The notes beneath the pieces are model-generated. The model was not told the DNA's origin and ran no database searches. It worked only from the letters and a program-made list of their open reading frames with translations. Shown here piece by piece: positions 1 to 7,586 of a stretch of 64,000 bases of DNA. Numbering within the stretch: position 1 is the stretch's first letter; each line of letters begins with the position of its first letter. Source of the DNA: an uncultured Roseateles sp. (GTDB lineage Bacteria > Pseudomonadota > Gammaproteobacteria > Burkholderiales > Burkholderiaceae_C); NCBI RefSeq assembly GCF_913777145.1, contig NZ_CAJYPS010000034.1, forward strand, positions 186,001 to 250,000, given 5' to 3'. The position numbers were made by a program, and so were the translations under genes.

Positions 1-1
1 G

Positions 2-565
2 CGCGACCTGCCCGGAAACACGCTGTTGCTGGGCGAGATGGGCATAGGCAACACCTCGGCCGCCGCGCTGCTGCTGGCCCGCCTGGCCGATCAGCCCATC
101 ACCGACTGCGTGGGCCGCGGCACCGGGCTGGACGACGCCGGCCTGTCGCACAAGACCGCGGTGTTGCAGCGCGTGCTCAACCTGCACGCGGGCGTGCACG
201 AGCCGGTGGACGTGCTGGCCGCAATGGGTGGCTTCGAGATCGCGATGATGGCCGGCGCCGTGCTGGAAGCCGCCGCCCAGCGCCGCGTCGTCGTGGTGGA
301 CGGCTTCATCACCGGCAGCGCCGTGCTGGTGGCCGCCAAGCTGCAGCCCGCCGTGCTGCAACGCTGCGTGTTCGCCCACCGCTCGGCCGAATCCGGCCAC
401 CGCCTGATGCTGAAAGCGCTGCACGCCCAGCCCCTGCTGGACCTGGACCTGCGCCTGGGCGAAGGCTCCGGCGCCGCCCTGGCCTGGCCGCTGCTGGTGT
501 CGGCCTGCGACCTGCTGCGAGATATGGCGAGCTTTGGGTCGGCGGGGGTGAGTGAGCGGGGGTGA
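2..565 (+). CDS. cobT: Nicotinate-nucleotide--dimethylbenzimidazole phosphoribosyltransferase, 5' truncated by window edge
   Basis: This is the C-terminal half of CobT, which transfers phosphoribose from nicotinate mononucleotide to 5,6-dimethylbenzimidazole and so makes alpha-ribazole phosphate for the lower loop of cobalamin. The open frame runs in from the left edge; the family motif [13 protein letters not shown] and, near the C terminus, [10 protein letters not shown], which carries the likely catalytic Glu, are both visible. The start lies outside the window. cobT is usually next to cobS and cobC; here those genes resume only at 2898, after an accessory insert. Identity is secure from the motifs; only the N-terminal part cannot be judged. 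Confidence 0.95.
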   Translation, partial: RDLPGNTLLLGEMGIGNTSAAALLLARLADQPITDCVGRGTGLDDAGLSHKTAVLQRVLNLHAGVHEPVDVLAAMGGFEIAMMAGAVLEAAAQRRVVVVDGFITGSAVLVAAKLQPAVLQRCVFAHRSAESGHRLMLKALHAQPLLDLDLRLGEGSGAALAWPLLVSACDLLRDMASFGSAGVSERG

Positions 566-623
566 GTTAGTGCTGGGCTCCTCTCGTTACCAAAGTTGAA
601 GCAATACGCAACCATAAAACACT

Positions 624-1574
624 ATGAATAAGCTGAGGCTTGGGCCAATTGCGATCCAAGGCAAATTGCGCTCACTTAGCGCAGAAGGCACAACCCTCCC
701 TGGGCTTGTCAGAACAATAAATCTGCTCGACTCAGCCAAGAGAGAACATCTAGATAATGAATTAGTCCCGGACCCTGCCTATGAGATCGGCGCGCGGCTT
801 GAACGTATTCTTCGACTGGTTGTTTCGATCGGCGGACAGCTGCCTTACCAGACCGGCAGATATGAACAACAGGCTCTAAAAGAAACAGAGCAGCTGATGC
901 TTGAGATCACATCGGCCACCGAATATCTGCGGCTTATTGGAAGCAAGCTTGGCGACATCTCGCCGCCCGGAAAGGCAAAGAACTTCAAGGCAGCTAACCA
1001 AGCTATTGATAGAGAGGTCAATTTACTCTTCAAGGCACCAATCAATAAAATCAAGCATGAAGGCTTTGAGCTGGGCTGGATTGAGGTTACTTATGGTGAC
1101 GGGGTGCCGATCGCGGGCTTTTCCGTGAACGGCCTCATTCGCCCCAAAACGACTGGACCGGCGGCATTTAGATATGGCTCAAATGCGATCGCAGAGGGAT
1201 ATTCTTTTGCCTTCCTGCTACGCAAGGCCGTACAGGCCTTTTACCAACAGTGCGATATCTTAGAGAAATCCATACGACAGACATTTAGCCTTCAACCCAA
1301 GCCTCAGCCATCCGAACAACCGCCAGGACCAGCGATACTAGTCGGAGAGGTCCTCAAGTGCATATCGCTATTGCCATACCAGGGGTTCCCCAATGAACAT
1401 CACGCCGAGGTACTCGATCTCTTTCTGGAGGACGGAGCAATAAAAATTGCTAGAGCCCGATGGCTAAAAACCTCAAAGCTGGACTACTCCGTCCAATCGC
1501 ATGTCGTTGCACGAACAGGACACACATTTCAGCTACCGTATTGGGCAACTCACAAACCACCGAAATCCAAGTAA
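624..1574 (+). CDS. Orphan hypothetical protein of atypical base composition
   Basis: A 316-residue protein that I do not recognise. It has no signal peptide or membrane segment. The N-terminal two thirds look mostly alpha-helical with many charged residues, then a Pro/Gln-rich linker at about residues 225-240 leads into a C-terminal part that may be beta-rich. Codon use is clearly AT-richer than the flanking cobT and cobS genes (for example ATA, AAT, AGA and TTA codons), which suggests acquisition by horizontal transfer. No good Shine-Dalgarno sequence precedes ATG 624. It sits alone between cobT and a broken GFA gene, so context gives no function. That it is a real gene is supported by its length and by the absence of a long GC-driven competitor frame. 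Confidence 0.7.
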   Translation: MNKLRLGPIAIQGKLRSLSAEGTTLPGLVRTINLLDSAKREHLDNELVPDPAYEIGARLERILRLVVSIGGQLPYQTGRYEQQALKETEQLMLEITSATEYLRLIGSKLGDISPPGKAKNFKAANQAIDREVNLLFKAPINKIKHEGFELGWIEVTYGDGVPIAGFSVNGLIRPKTTGPAAFRYGSNAIAEGYSFAFLLRKAVQAFYQQCDILEKSIRQTFSLQPKPQPSEQPPGPAILVGEVLKCISLLPYQGFPNEHHAEVLDLFLEDGAIKIARARWLKTSKLDYSVQSHVVARTGHTFQLPYWATHKPPKSK

Positions 1575-1731
1575 CCTAGCAAGCTGGATTGAGCGCTGCG
1601 CCCCAATTAATTGCAAACAGATTCGCTGGAATAAGCAATGCGTAGTGCGGGGGTTTGGGTGAGCCGGCCGCCACTCACTGCCCAAGTTTTGCAGAGGGAC
1701 GATCCGCCGCTATTGCATGGGGGATGCATTC

Positions 1732-2107
1732 GTGAACATTGCCACCGGTGGTTGTCTCTGCGGCAGAGTCCGCATTGAAGCCGTGGGGGAACCGCTGCGT
1801 GTTGGCGTGTGCCACTGCCTCGATTGCAGAAAGCATCACGGCGCGCTGTTTCATGCGTCCGCCATCTTCCGGGCGTCCGACGTTTCGGTCACGGGTTCAA
1901 CGTCGGCTTACGCAGGCCGCCACTTCTGCCCCCCACTGCGGGTCGTCGGTCTTCTCGGTCACGGGCGACGAACTGGAAGTTCATCTGGGGGCACTGGACG
2001 CCCCCAACCAGTTCAAGCCGACCTACGAACTCTGGACCGTCCGGCGCGAGTCCTGGCTCCCGGCCTTCCCTGGCACCAAGCTGTATGAACGTCATGGTGA
2101 AGACTGA
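1732..2107 (+). pseudogene. GFA/CENP-V family zinc protein, frameshifted
   Basis: The first frame encodes a GFA-type start (IATGGCLCGRVRIEA, then CHCLDCRKHHGA) with the expected zinc-binding cysteines. At 1929-1934 a run of six C bases breaks the frame; with five, the reading would be FCPHCGSSVFS and continue into the +2 frame (VTGDELEVHLGAL to ERHGED), ending with a TGA at 2105-2107. Together the two frames make about 125 residues, the normal size for this family, whose members bind glutathione adducts or zinc. GTG 1732 is preferred over ATG 1717 because GGGGGA lies just upstream. Either the gene is broken by a one-base insertion in a homopolymer or the base is a sequencing error. Confidence 0.8.
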
Positions 2108-2189
2108 GTCTGCTGTGAGCGCGTAGGGCGGGCTAGAGCGGCGCGTGATTCAGGGTCGGGCCTCCGATCTACGGCTCGCAAGGTCATTT

Positions 2190-2224
2190 CCAACAGGGCT
2201 CATCGGCACGATAAGCCCTGTTGG
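2190..2224. repeat. Perfect 11-bp inverted repeat, terminator-like
   Basis: CCAACAGGGCT at 2190-2200 is mirrored by AGCCCTGTTGG at 2214-2224 with a 13-base loop. A short CTTTTGG follows, so it could act as a weak intrinsic terminator on the plus strand, below the broken GFA gene. The T tract is short and function is inferred. Confidence 0.6.
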
Positions 2225-2435
2225 CTTTTGGCCTTCGGCTGTTCTGGGCTTCCCCTTTGAAGCCGCCGAGAAGCGCAGAAGCCCGGGGCGCGTGCGCAGC
2301 ACGCTTCAAGAACTGACTCGCGACGCCTGTTTGAACGGAGCGTAGCGCAGTGAGTTCGGCGCGGCCCCGGGCTTCGAGCATCGCAGGGAACCCGCCCGCG
2401 TAGCGGGTGGGCGGCGGAGCAGGGGCCGCTCTTTG

Positions 2436-2463
2436 CCCACTTTCTGGCGGGACAGAAAGTGGG
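2436..2463. repeat. Hairpin element, copy 1 (10-bp stem, 8-base loop)
   Basis: CCCACTTTCT at 2436-2445 pairs perfectly with AGAAAGTGGG at 2454-2463 around the loop GGCGGGAC. A second hairpin of the same geometry and related sequence lies at 2608-2635, and a smaller stem, GCCGGGA/TCCCGGC at 2470-2488, follows directly. This looks like a dispersed intergenic repeat family. Confidence 0.6.
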
Positions 2464-2607
2464 TCGGCCGCCGGGACGAAATCCCGGCATGGGCCTGGCC
2501 ATAAGCAACACGTCATGCGGAGCAACGCCATTTGAGTCCTGCTGCTTTTGCGAAGAGCCTTTCGACCCGCATCACCGCCGCGGGAATCCGCCCCGCGATG
2601 GCGGGTA

Positions 2608-2635
2608 ACTTTTCTCTGTCGCGCCAGAGAAAAGT
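2608..2635. repeat. Hairpin element, copy 2 (10-bp stem, 8-base loop)
   Basis: ACTTTTCTCT at 2608-2617 pairs perfectly with AGAGAAAAGT at 2626-2635 around GTCGCGCC. Stem length, loop length and the ACTTT...AAAGT core match the copy at 2436-2463, so the two are probably diverged members of one repeat family. Confidence 0.6.
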
Positions 2636-2897
2636 CACCAAAAGAGGAGCGCTAATTCAACAGCCATTGCAAGCCCGCTTGATCGGGAGCAGAGGCCTGG
2701 AGGCCAGAAGCGAACCGCTGCGCTCTCGCGCTGGACTTGTGAAGAGCGCCAACCATCGCCCCTTCACGCCGGTCAAGGCGCGGCTGCACGCCGACGCCTG
2801 GCGCAAAGCCAAACGCATGCCGGCACCGCAGCACGCTGGGCACCCACCTGCGCGGTGAATTCCCGACCTGGCTTTCGCCACGAACCAAAATCCCCCC

Positions 2898-3686
2898 ATG
2901 CCCCCCCTGCGCCTCTTCTTCACCGCCCTCCAATTCCTCACCCGCCTCCCCATCCCGAGCTGGGTCGGCTTCGAACCCGCGTGGCTGGCCCGCTGCGCGC
3001 CTTACTTCGTGCCGGTGGGCGCGCTGGTGGGCGCCCTGTCCGGCGCGGTGCTGTGGGCGGCCTGCTGGCTGTGGTCACCAGCCATTGCCGTGGGCCTGGC
3101 GATGGCGGCGGGCGTCTACATCACCGGCGGTTTTCATGAGGACGGCCTGGCCGACACCTGCGATGGCCTCGGCGGCGCGGTCACGCGGGAGAAGGCGCTG
3201 GCCATCATGAAGGACTCGCGCCTGGGCAGCTATGGCGCGCTGGGCCTGGTGCTGGTGCTGGGGCTGAAGGCGGCCACGCTGGTGTCGCTCGCGCAGCAAG
3301 ACCCGGCCCTGGCCGCGCTGGCGCTGGTGTGGAGCCAGGCGCTGAGCCGCGCGCTGCCGGTGGTGCTGATGGCGATGCTGCCCTATGCGGGCGATGTGGA
3401 ACATGCCAAGGCCAAGCCGCTGGCGGGCGGCGTCACGCGCGGCGACCTCGCGCTGACGCTGGCCTTTGCGGCGCTGGCCTGCGTGGGCCTGCTGACCTGG
3501 CGGCCCGAGCTGGCGCCGGAGCTGGGCCGCGCACTGCTGGCCGCCGGCGCGCTGCTGCTGTGGATGCGCGGCTGGCTGGCGCGCCGCCTGGGCGGCTACA
3601 CCGGCGACACGCTGGGCGCCAGCCAGCAACTGGGCGAGCTGGCGCTGCTGCTGGGCCTGGCGGCCGAGCTGCCGCTGGGGTTCTGA
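2898..3686 (+). CDS. cobS: Adenosylcobinamide-GDP ribazoletransferase
   Basis: CobS joins adenosylcobinamide-GDP with alpha-ribazole (or its phosphate) in the last steps of cobalamin assembly, at the inner membrane. The 262-residue protein is of normal length and is mostly hydrophobic helices. The family motif GGFHEDGLADTCDG, with its acidic metal and substrate ligands, is at residues 77-90. Its stop codon is directly followed by the start of the phosphatase gene at 3687, so the two are almost certainly co-translated. cobT, its usual neighbour, lies upstream but is separated by the insert at 566-2897. Confidence 0.95.
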   Translation: MPPLRLFFTALQFLTRLPIPSWVGFEPAWLARCAPYFVPVGALVGALSGAVLWAACWLWSPAIAVGLAMAAGVYITGGFHEDGLADTCDGLGGAVTREKALAIMKDSRLGSYGALGLVLVLGLKAATLVSLAQQDPALAALALVWSQALSRALPVVLMAMLPYAGDVEHAKAKPLAGGVTRGDLALTLAFAALACVGLLTWRPELAPELGRALLAAGALLLWMRGWLARRLGGYTGDTLGASQQLGELALLLGLAAELPLGF

Positions 3687-4211
3687 ATGCCCACCGTGTG
3701 GCGACACCCGCGACCCGAGGGCGTCGCCGGCCTGTGCGTGGGCGCGGGCAGCGACCCCGCGGTGCACTGGCGCCGCGCCAAGCGCCTGGCCCGGCGCATC
3801 CAGGCCCATGCGCGCCGCCACCGGCTGGCGCATGAGGTGATCACCTCGCCGCGACAGCGCTGCGCCGATGTGGGCCGCTGGCTGGCGCGCTGGGGCTGGG
3901 CGCACCGCGTGGACGCGGCGCTGCTGGAGTTCGATTTCGGCACCTGGGAGGGCCGGCGCTGGAGCGACATCGGCGCGCCCGCGCTGGATGCCTGGATTGC
4001 CGACTTCGCCCAGCACCGCCCCGGCGGCGGTGAAAGCCTGGCCAGCCTGCTGGCGCGCTGCGCGGCCTGGCCGGACGGGCCGGCGCTGATCGTAGGCCAC
4101 GGCGGCTGGATGCTGGCGCGGCGCTGGGTACGGCAACACCCACAGCAGCTGCCCAGCGCCGCTGAATGGCCGGCCGCACCGCGCTACGGCGAGCGCTGGC
4201 CGCTGGACTGA
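3687..4211 (+). CDS. cobC: Alpha-ribazole phosphatase / histidine phosphatase family protein
   Basis: A 174-residue histidine phosphatase that probably removes the phosphate from alpha-ribazole-5'-phosphate in the nucleotide-loop branch of cobalamin synthesis. The catalytic histidine is in the N-terminal WRHPRP motif (RHP in place of the more common RHG). The EFDFGTWEGRRW segment is typical of CobC, and a second active-site histidine is in VGHGGW near the C terminus. ATG 3687 abuts the cobS stop codon with no gap, which supports both the start and an operon. General phosphoglycerate mutase-like activity is the alternative, but the location and the EGR motif favour CobC. Confidence 0.88.
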   Translation: MPTVWRHPRPEGVAGLCVGAGSDPAVHWRRAKRLARRIQAHARRHRLAHEVITSPRQRCADVGRWLARWGWAHRVDAALLEFDFGTWEGRRWSDIGAPALDAWIADFAQHRPGGGESLASLLARCAAWPDGPALIVGHGGWMLARRWVRQHPQQLPSAAEWPAAPRYGERWPLD

Positions 4212-4284
4212 GCGCGCTGCTTCACGATGCAGAGACATGGGCGCGGCATGATCGCGCCCTTTCGCTGCATCAAGGAACCTGCCC

Positions 4285-5334
4285 ATGCGCCGCCTGCTGG
4301 CCACCGTGCTGACCGCCGCCCTGTCCACCGCCCTGCCGTTGAGCGCCCATGCCTGGGGCGCGGACGGCCACGAGACCGTGGGCGCGATCGCGGCCCGGCT
4401 GATTGCCGGCAGCCCCGCCGAGGCGCGCGTGAACGCGTTGCTGGGCGGGCTCACGCTGCCGCAGGCCACCGTGTGGGCCGACTGCGTGAAGGGCATCGTG
4501 CCCAAGCTGGGCTACACCTACCCCAATGTCGGCAAGTACGCGTCCTGCGCGCCGCTGGAGACGCCGGCCCGTATCGCCGAGATGGCGGACTATGTGCGCC
4601 GCAACCAGACCCAGTGCCACCCCAAGCCGGGCGAGGAAAGCTGCCACCAGCAGTACCACTACACCGACGTCGCGCTGCAGCGCAGCCGCTATCTGGAGGG
4701 CTTCACCGGCACCAGCAACCACGACGTGGTGGCGGCACTGCGCGCCAGCATCCAGGTGCTGCGCGGCCAGCCCGCAACCGCGCCCTTCGACCTCAAGCCG
4801 CGCGAGGCGCTGCTGCTGATGGTGCACGTGGTGGGCGACATGCACGAGCCGCTGCACGTGGGCGCCATCTACCTGGACCATGACGGCCACGAGGTGGACC
4901 CCGACAAGACCGGCTTCGACCCCGCCACCAACACCACGGGCGGCAACGCCATCCTGGTGGCCAACCCGCACAAGCCGCCGCAGGCCACCGCGCCCGGCCA
5001 GCCGCCGCGGCTGCCGCGCCTGCACACGCTGTGGGACGACGTGCCCGCGTCCATGGCGCCGGCCGAGGTGGACGATGCCTGGGTGGCCCAGGCCCGCAAG
5101 GTCAAGCCCAGCACGGGCGACGCGCTGGACTGGCCGGCCCGCTGGGCCACGCAGTCGCTGGAAGAGGCGCGCCTGGTCTATGACGGCCTGAGCTTTGCGC
5201 CCAAGCAGGACAAGACCTGGACCGCGACGCTGCCCACCGGCTATGCGCAGCGCGAGGACATGATCAAGCGCCGTGAGCTGACGCTGGCCGGCGCGCGCCT
5301 GGCGCAGCTGCTGCAGGCGGTGTTCCCGAACTGA
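4285..5334 (+). CDS. Secreted S1/P1-type nuclease
   Basis: A 349-residue zinc-dependent nuclease expected to cut single-stranded DNA and RNA and to release 3'-phosphates outside the cytoplasm. Residues 1-23 are a signal peptide ending AHA; cleavage leaves Trp24 as the first residue, as required in this family, where the N-terminal Trp binds zinc. Other ligands fit the family: His29, Asp66, His125, and the cluster His181, Asp185, His191 in HVVGDMHEPLH, followed by LHTLWDD. It is a single gene on the plus strand, convergent with the ferredoxin gene; a hairpin at 5331-5360 spans the shared 3' end. It may serve phosphate or nucleotide scavenging. Confidence 0.93.
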   Translation: MRRLLATVLTAALSTALPLSAHAWGADGHETVGAIAARLIAGSPAEARVNALLGGLTLPQATVWADCVKGIVPKLGYTYPNVGKYASCAPLETPARIAEMADYVRRNQTQCHPKPGEESCHQQYHYTDVALQRSRYLEGFTGTSNHDVVAALRASIQVLRGQPATAPFDLKPREALLLMVHVVGDMHEPLHVGAIYLDHDGHEVDPDKTGFDPATNTTGGNAILVANPHKPPQATAPGQPPRLPRLHTLWDDVPASMAPAEVDDAWVAQARKVKPSTGDALDWPARWATQSLEEARLVYDGLSFAPKQDKTWTATLPTGYAQREDMIKRRELTLAGARLAQLLQAVFPN

Positions 5335-5360
5335 GCGCAGCGGCCCCGGGCCGGGCTCAG
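5331..5360. terminator. Inverted repeat spanning the stop codons of two convergent genes
   Basis: CTGAGC at 5331-5336 holds the nuclease stop codon and pairs with GCTCAG at 5355-5360, which holds the ferredoxin stop codon on the other strand. GGCCC and GGGCC add an inner stem. There is no T tract, so termination is inferred from position only. Confidence 0.45.
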
Positions 5361-5611
5361 GCGGCCTGGCCGGTGAGACGCAGGTACTTCTGCATCAGCG
5401 TCTCGCGGCTCTCCACATGCTGCGGGTTCACCGGGATGCAGGCCACCGGGCACAGCGACACGCACTGCGGCTCGTCGAAGTGGCCCACGCACTCGGTGCA
5501 CTTGGCCGGGTCTATCTCGTAGAACTCCACGCCCATGTAAATGGCCTGGTTGGGGCAGACCGGCTCGCAGACGTCGCAGTTGATGCAGTCGTCGGTAATC
5601 ATCAAGGCCAT
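5357..5611 (-). CDS. YfhL-type 4Fe-4S dicluster ferredoxin
   Basis: An 84-residue ferredoxin of the YfhL type. Cys9, Cys12, Cys15 and Cys19 form the first cluster motif, and Cys38, Cys41, Cys50, Cys54 with Cys58 form the second, with the widened spacing typical of this type. ATG 5611 is chosen over an upstream in-frame start because GGGAGG lies seven bases before it and because homologues begin MALMITDDCINCD. The gene starts two bases after the coaD stop codon and must be translated with it. The electron partner is not evident from the window. Confidence 0.93.
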   Translation of the reverse strand: MALMITDDCINCDVCEPVCPNQAIYMGVEFYEIDPAKCTECVGHFDEPQCVSLCPVACIPVNPQHVESRETLMQKYLRLTGQAA

Positions 5612-5613
5612 GC

Positions 5614-6114
5614 TCAGGCCTCCCTGGCGCAACGCGCCTTGAGCCGCTCCAGCACGCCGGCTGACACGAAGGGCGACACGTCGCCGCCCAGCGTCGCGAT
5701 TTCTCGCACGAAGGTGCTGGAGATGAACTGGTGCTGGTCGCCCGGCGTCAGGAACACGGTCTCGACCTCGGGCATCAGCTTGCGGTTCATGCCGGCCATC
5801 TGGAACTCGTACTCGAAGTCGCTGACCGCGCGCAGACCACGCACCACGACGCGGCCGCCGTGGCTCAGCACGAAGTCGCGCAGCAGGCCGTCGAAGGCGA
5901 TCACCTCCACATTGCCCAGCGGCCGCGCGACCTCCTGGGCCATGGCCAGGCGCTCGTCCAGCGAGAACAGCGTCTTCTTGTGATGGCCCACCGCGACCGC
6001 CAGGATCAGGCGTTCGAACAGGCCGGCGGCGCGGCGCATCAGGTCCTCGTGGCCCACGGTGATGGGGTCGAAGGTGCCGGGGTAGATCGCGGTGATGGTG
6101 GTGCGGCTGGTCAT
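5614..6114 (-). CDS. coaD: Pantetheine-phosphate adenylyltransferase
   Basis: CoaD adenylates 4'-phosphopantetheine to dephospho-CoA, the fourth step of coenzyme A synthesis, in the cytoplasm. The 166-residue protein has the nucleotidyltransferase motif [12 protein letters not shown], with the H22 end of the TxGH signature, and the C-terminal ISSTFVRE motif. The start is set at ATG 6114; the open frame extends upstream but without homology. It lies between rsmD (32 bases upstream) and the ferredoxin gene, an order common in betaproteobacteria. Confidence 0.96.
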   Translation of the reverse strand: MTSRTTITAIYPGTFDPITVGHEDLMRRAAGLFERLILAVAVGHHKKTLFSLDERLAMAQEVARPLGNVEVIAFDGLLRDFVLSHGGRVVVRGLRAVSDFEYEFQMAGMNRKLMPEVETVFLTPGDQHQFISSTFVREIATLGGDVSPFVSAGVLERLKARCAREA

Positions 6115-6146
6115 GCGGCTTGGCCGGCCCGTAAGCGGGCGCTGTG

Positions 6147-6758
6147 TCAGTCGGCAGAGCCGGGATTGTCGCTGCGCCGCAGCAACTGGTAGTGGACCGC
6201 GCCGGCCCGCCCTTGTCGCCACGCGGTGAAGCCGGCCGGCGGGGTCAGCTCATGCGGCGACTCGGCATAGATCAGCCCGTCGGGCGTCAGCAGCGGCACG
6301 GCGGCAGCCAGCGCAGCGTCGAACAGGCCGGCCGCGAAAGGCGGGTCCAGCAGCACCAGGTCGAAATGCCCGCGCGGGCCGCGTGCCATCCAGGCCAGCG
6401 CGTCGGCCGCGTGCAGGCGCACGGCCTCGGCGCCCAGCTTGCGCTGCACCGCGCGCAGGCCCTCGGCCAGGCGCGCATCGCGCTCGATCATCACCACCTC
6501 GGCCGCGCCGCGCGACGCGGCCTCGAAGCCCAGGGCGCCGCTGCCCGCGAACGCGTCCAGCACGCGCCAGTCGGTCAGCGTCTGGCCCAGCCAGTTGAAC
6601 AGCGTCTCGCGCACCCGGTCGGACGTGGGGCGCAGGCCCGGCGCGTCGGGCACCGGCAGCTTGGAACGCTTCCAGCGGCCGCCGATGATGCGGATCTCGC
6701 CCGGCGCACGCGCCGTGGTGGTGGCGGACGCCGCGGTTCGACGAGAGGGATTGCTCAC
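6147..6758 (-). CDS. rsmD: 16S rRNA (guanine(966)-N2)-methyltransferase
   Basis: RsmD methylates G966 of 16S rRNA on the assembling 30S subunit. The 203-residue sequence shows the SAM-binding motif [14 protein letters not shown] at about residues 67-80 and the catalytic DPPF at 138-141 (motif IV, usually N/DPPF). The start is GTG 6758, whose last bases overlap the hisF stop codon as GTGA, so translation is probably coupled to hisF. This ties an rRNA modification gene to the histidine operon. Confidence 0.95.
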   Translation of the reverse strand: MSNPSRRTAASATTTARAPGEIRIIGGRWKRSKLPVPDAPGLRPTSDRVRETLFNWLGQTLTDWRVLDAFAGSGALGFEAASRGAAEVVMIERDARLAEGLRAVQRKLGAEAVRLHAADALAWMARGPRGHFDLVLLDPPFAAGLFDAALAAAVPLLTPDGLIYAESPHELTPPAGFTAWRQGRAGAVHYQLLRRSDNPGSAD

Positions 6759-7534
6759 AGGCGGACAGGGATGCCGCGCTGCGCCATCACCGCCTTGGCC
6801 TGGCCCACCGTGTACTCGCCGAAGTGGAAGATGCTGGCGGCCAGCACCGCGTCAGCGCCACCCTGGGTGATGCCGTCGGCCAGGTGGTCCAGCGTGCCGA
6901 CGCCGCCGGACGCGATCACCGGCACCGGCACCGCATCGCTGACGGCGCGGGTTAGTTCCAGGTCGAAGCCGCTCTTGGTGCCGTCGCGGTCCATGCTGGT
7001 CAGCAGGATCTCGCCCGCGCCGTACTCGGCCATCTTTCGGGCCCATTCGACGGCATCCAGGCCCACGTTCTTGCGCCCGCCGTGGGTGTAGACATCCCAG
7101 CCCGGGCCGCGTGCGGCGAGGTCGTCGCCATGGCGGCGCTTGGCGTCTATGGCCACGACGATGCACTGCGCGCCGTAGCGGTCGCTGGCCGCACGGATCA
7201 GCTCGGGCTCGGCCACCGCGGCGGAGTTGAAGCTGACCTTGTCGGCCCCGGCGTTGAGCAGGCGGCGCACATCGGCCACCGAGCGCACGCCGCCGCCCAC
7301 GGTCAGCGGGATGAAGACCTGGGCCGCCACCGCCTCGATGATGTGCAGGATGAGGTCGCGCCCGTCGCTGGTGGCGGTGATGTCCAGGAAGGTGAGCTCG
7401 TCCGCGCCCTGCTCGTTGTAGCGCGCGGCGATCTCCACCGGGTCGCCCGCGTCGCGCAGGTCCACGAAGTTGACGCCCTTGACGACGCGACCGGCGGTCA
7501 CGTCCAGGCAGGGAATGATGCGTTTGGCGAGCAT
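6755..7534 (-). CDS. hisF: Imidazole glycerol phosphate synthase, cyclase subunit
   Basis: HisF is the (beta/alpha)8-barrel cyclase that works with HisH: ammonia from HisH converts PRFAR to imidazole glycerol phosphate and AICAR. The 259-residue protein has the catalytic Asp11 ([15 protein letters not shown]), the second Asp in VVAIDAKR, and phosphate-binding loops such as [16 protein letters not shown] 7534 is the family start; a longer frame upstream is only a shadow of the ATPase gene. It follows the ATPase gene by 52 bases and overlaps rsmD by four bases. hisI and hisE, often next, are not in the window. Confidence 0.97.
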   Translation of the reverse strand: MLAKRIIPCLDVTAGRVVKGVNFVDLRDAGDPVEIAARYNEQGADELTFLDITATSDGRDLILHIIEAVAAQVFIPLTVGGGVRSVADVRRLLNAGADKVSFNSAAVAEPELIRAASDRYGAQCIVVAIDAKRRHGDDLAARGPGWDVYTHGGRKNVGLDAVEWARKMAEYGAGEILLTSMDRDGTKSGFDLELTRAVSDAVPVPVIASGGVGTLDHLADGITQGGADAVLAASIFHFGEYTVGQAKAVMAQRGIPVRL

Positions 7535-7586
7535 GGCGGGATTGTCCTTCAGCAGGCCGCGCGCGCGGCGCGGCGGGGTGTGGGGT

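Larger units (their letters stand above)
2108..2897. other. Non-coding stretch of about 790 bp rich in inverted repeats
   Basis: No open frame here has a recognisable protein or a convincing start. The stretch instead holds at least four perfect inverted repeats (2190-2224, 2436-2463, 2470-2488, 2608-2635) and GC-rich direct and inverted motifs around 2396-2420. It resembles the dispersed hairpin elements found between genes in many Burkholderiales. I see no cobalamin riboswitch ahead of cobS. Confidence 0.55.

Noticed and set aside
2145..2858. Several small open frames in the cobT-cobS gap
   Set aside because: No start signal and no recognisable protein; they mirror the inverted repeats on both strands.
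1575..2897. Possible cobalamin riboswitch before cobS
   Set aside because: I found no convincing B12-box sequence or the helical pattern of the element; the hairpins present are of a different type.
3687..4211. RHP in place of RHG in the phosphatase as a sign of inactivity
   Set aside because: The catalytic Arg and His remain, the other motifs are intact, and the change is compatible with the CobC group.
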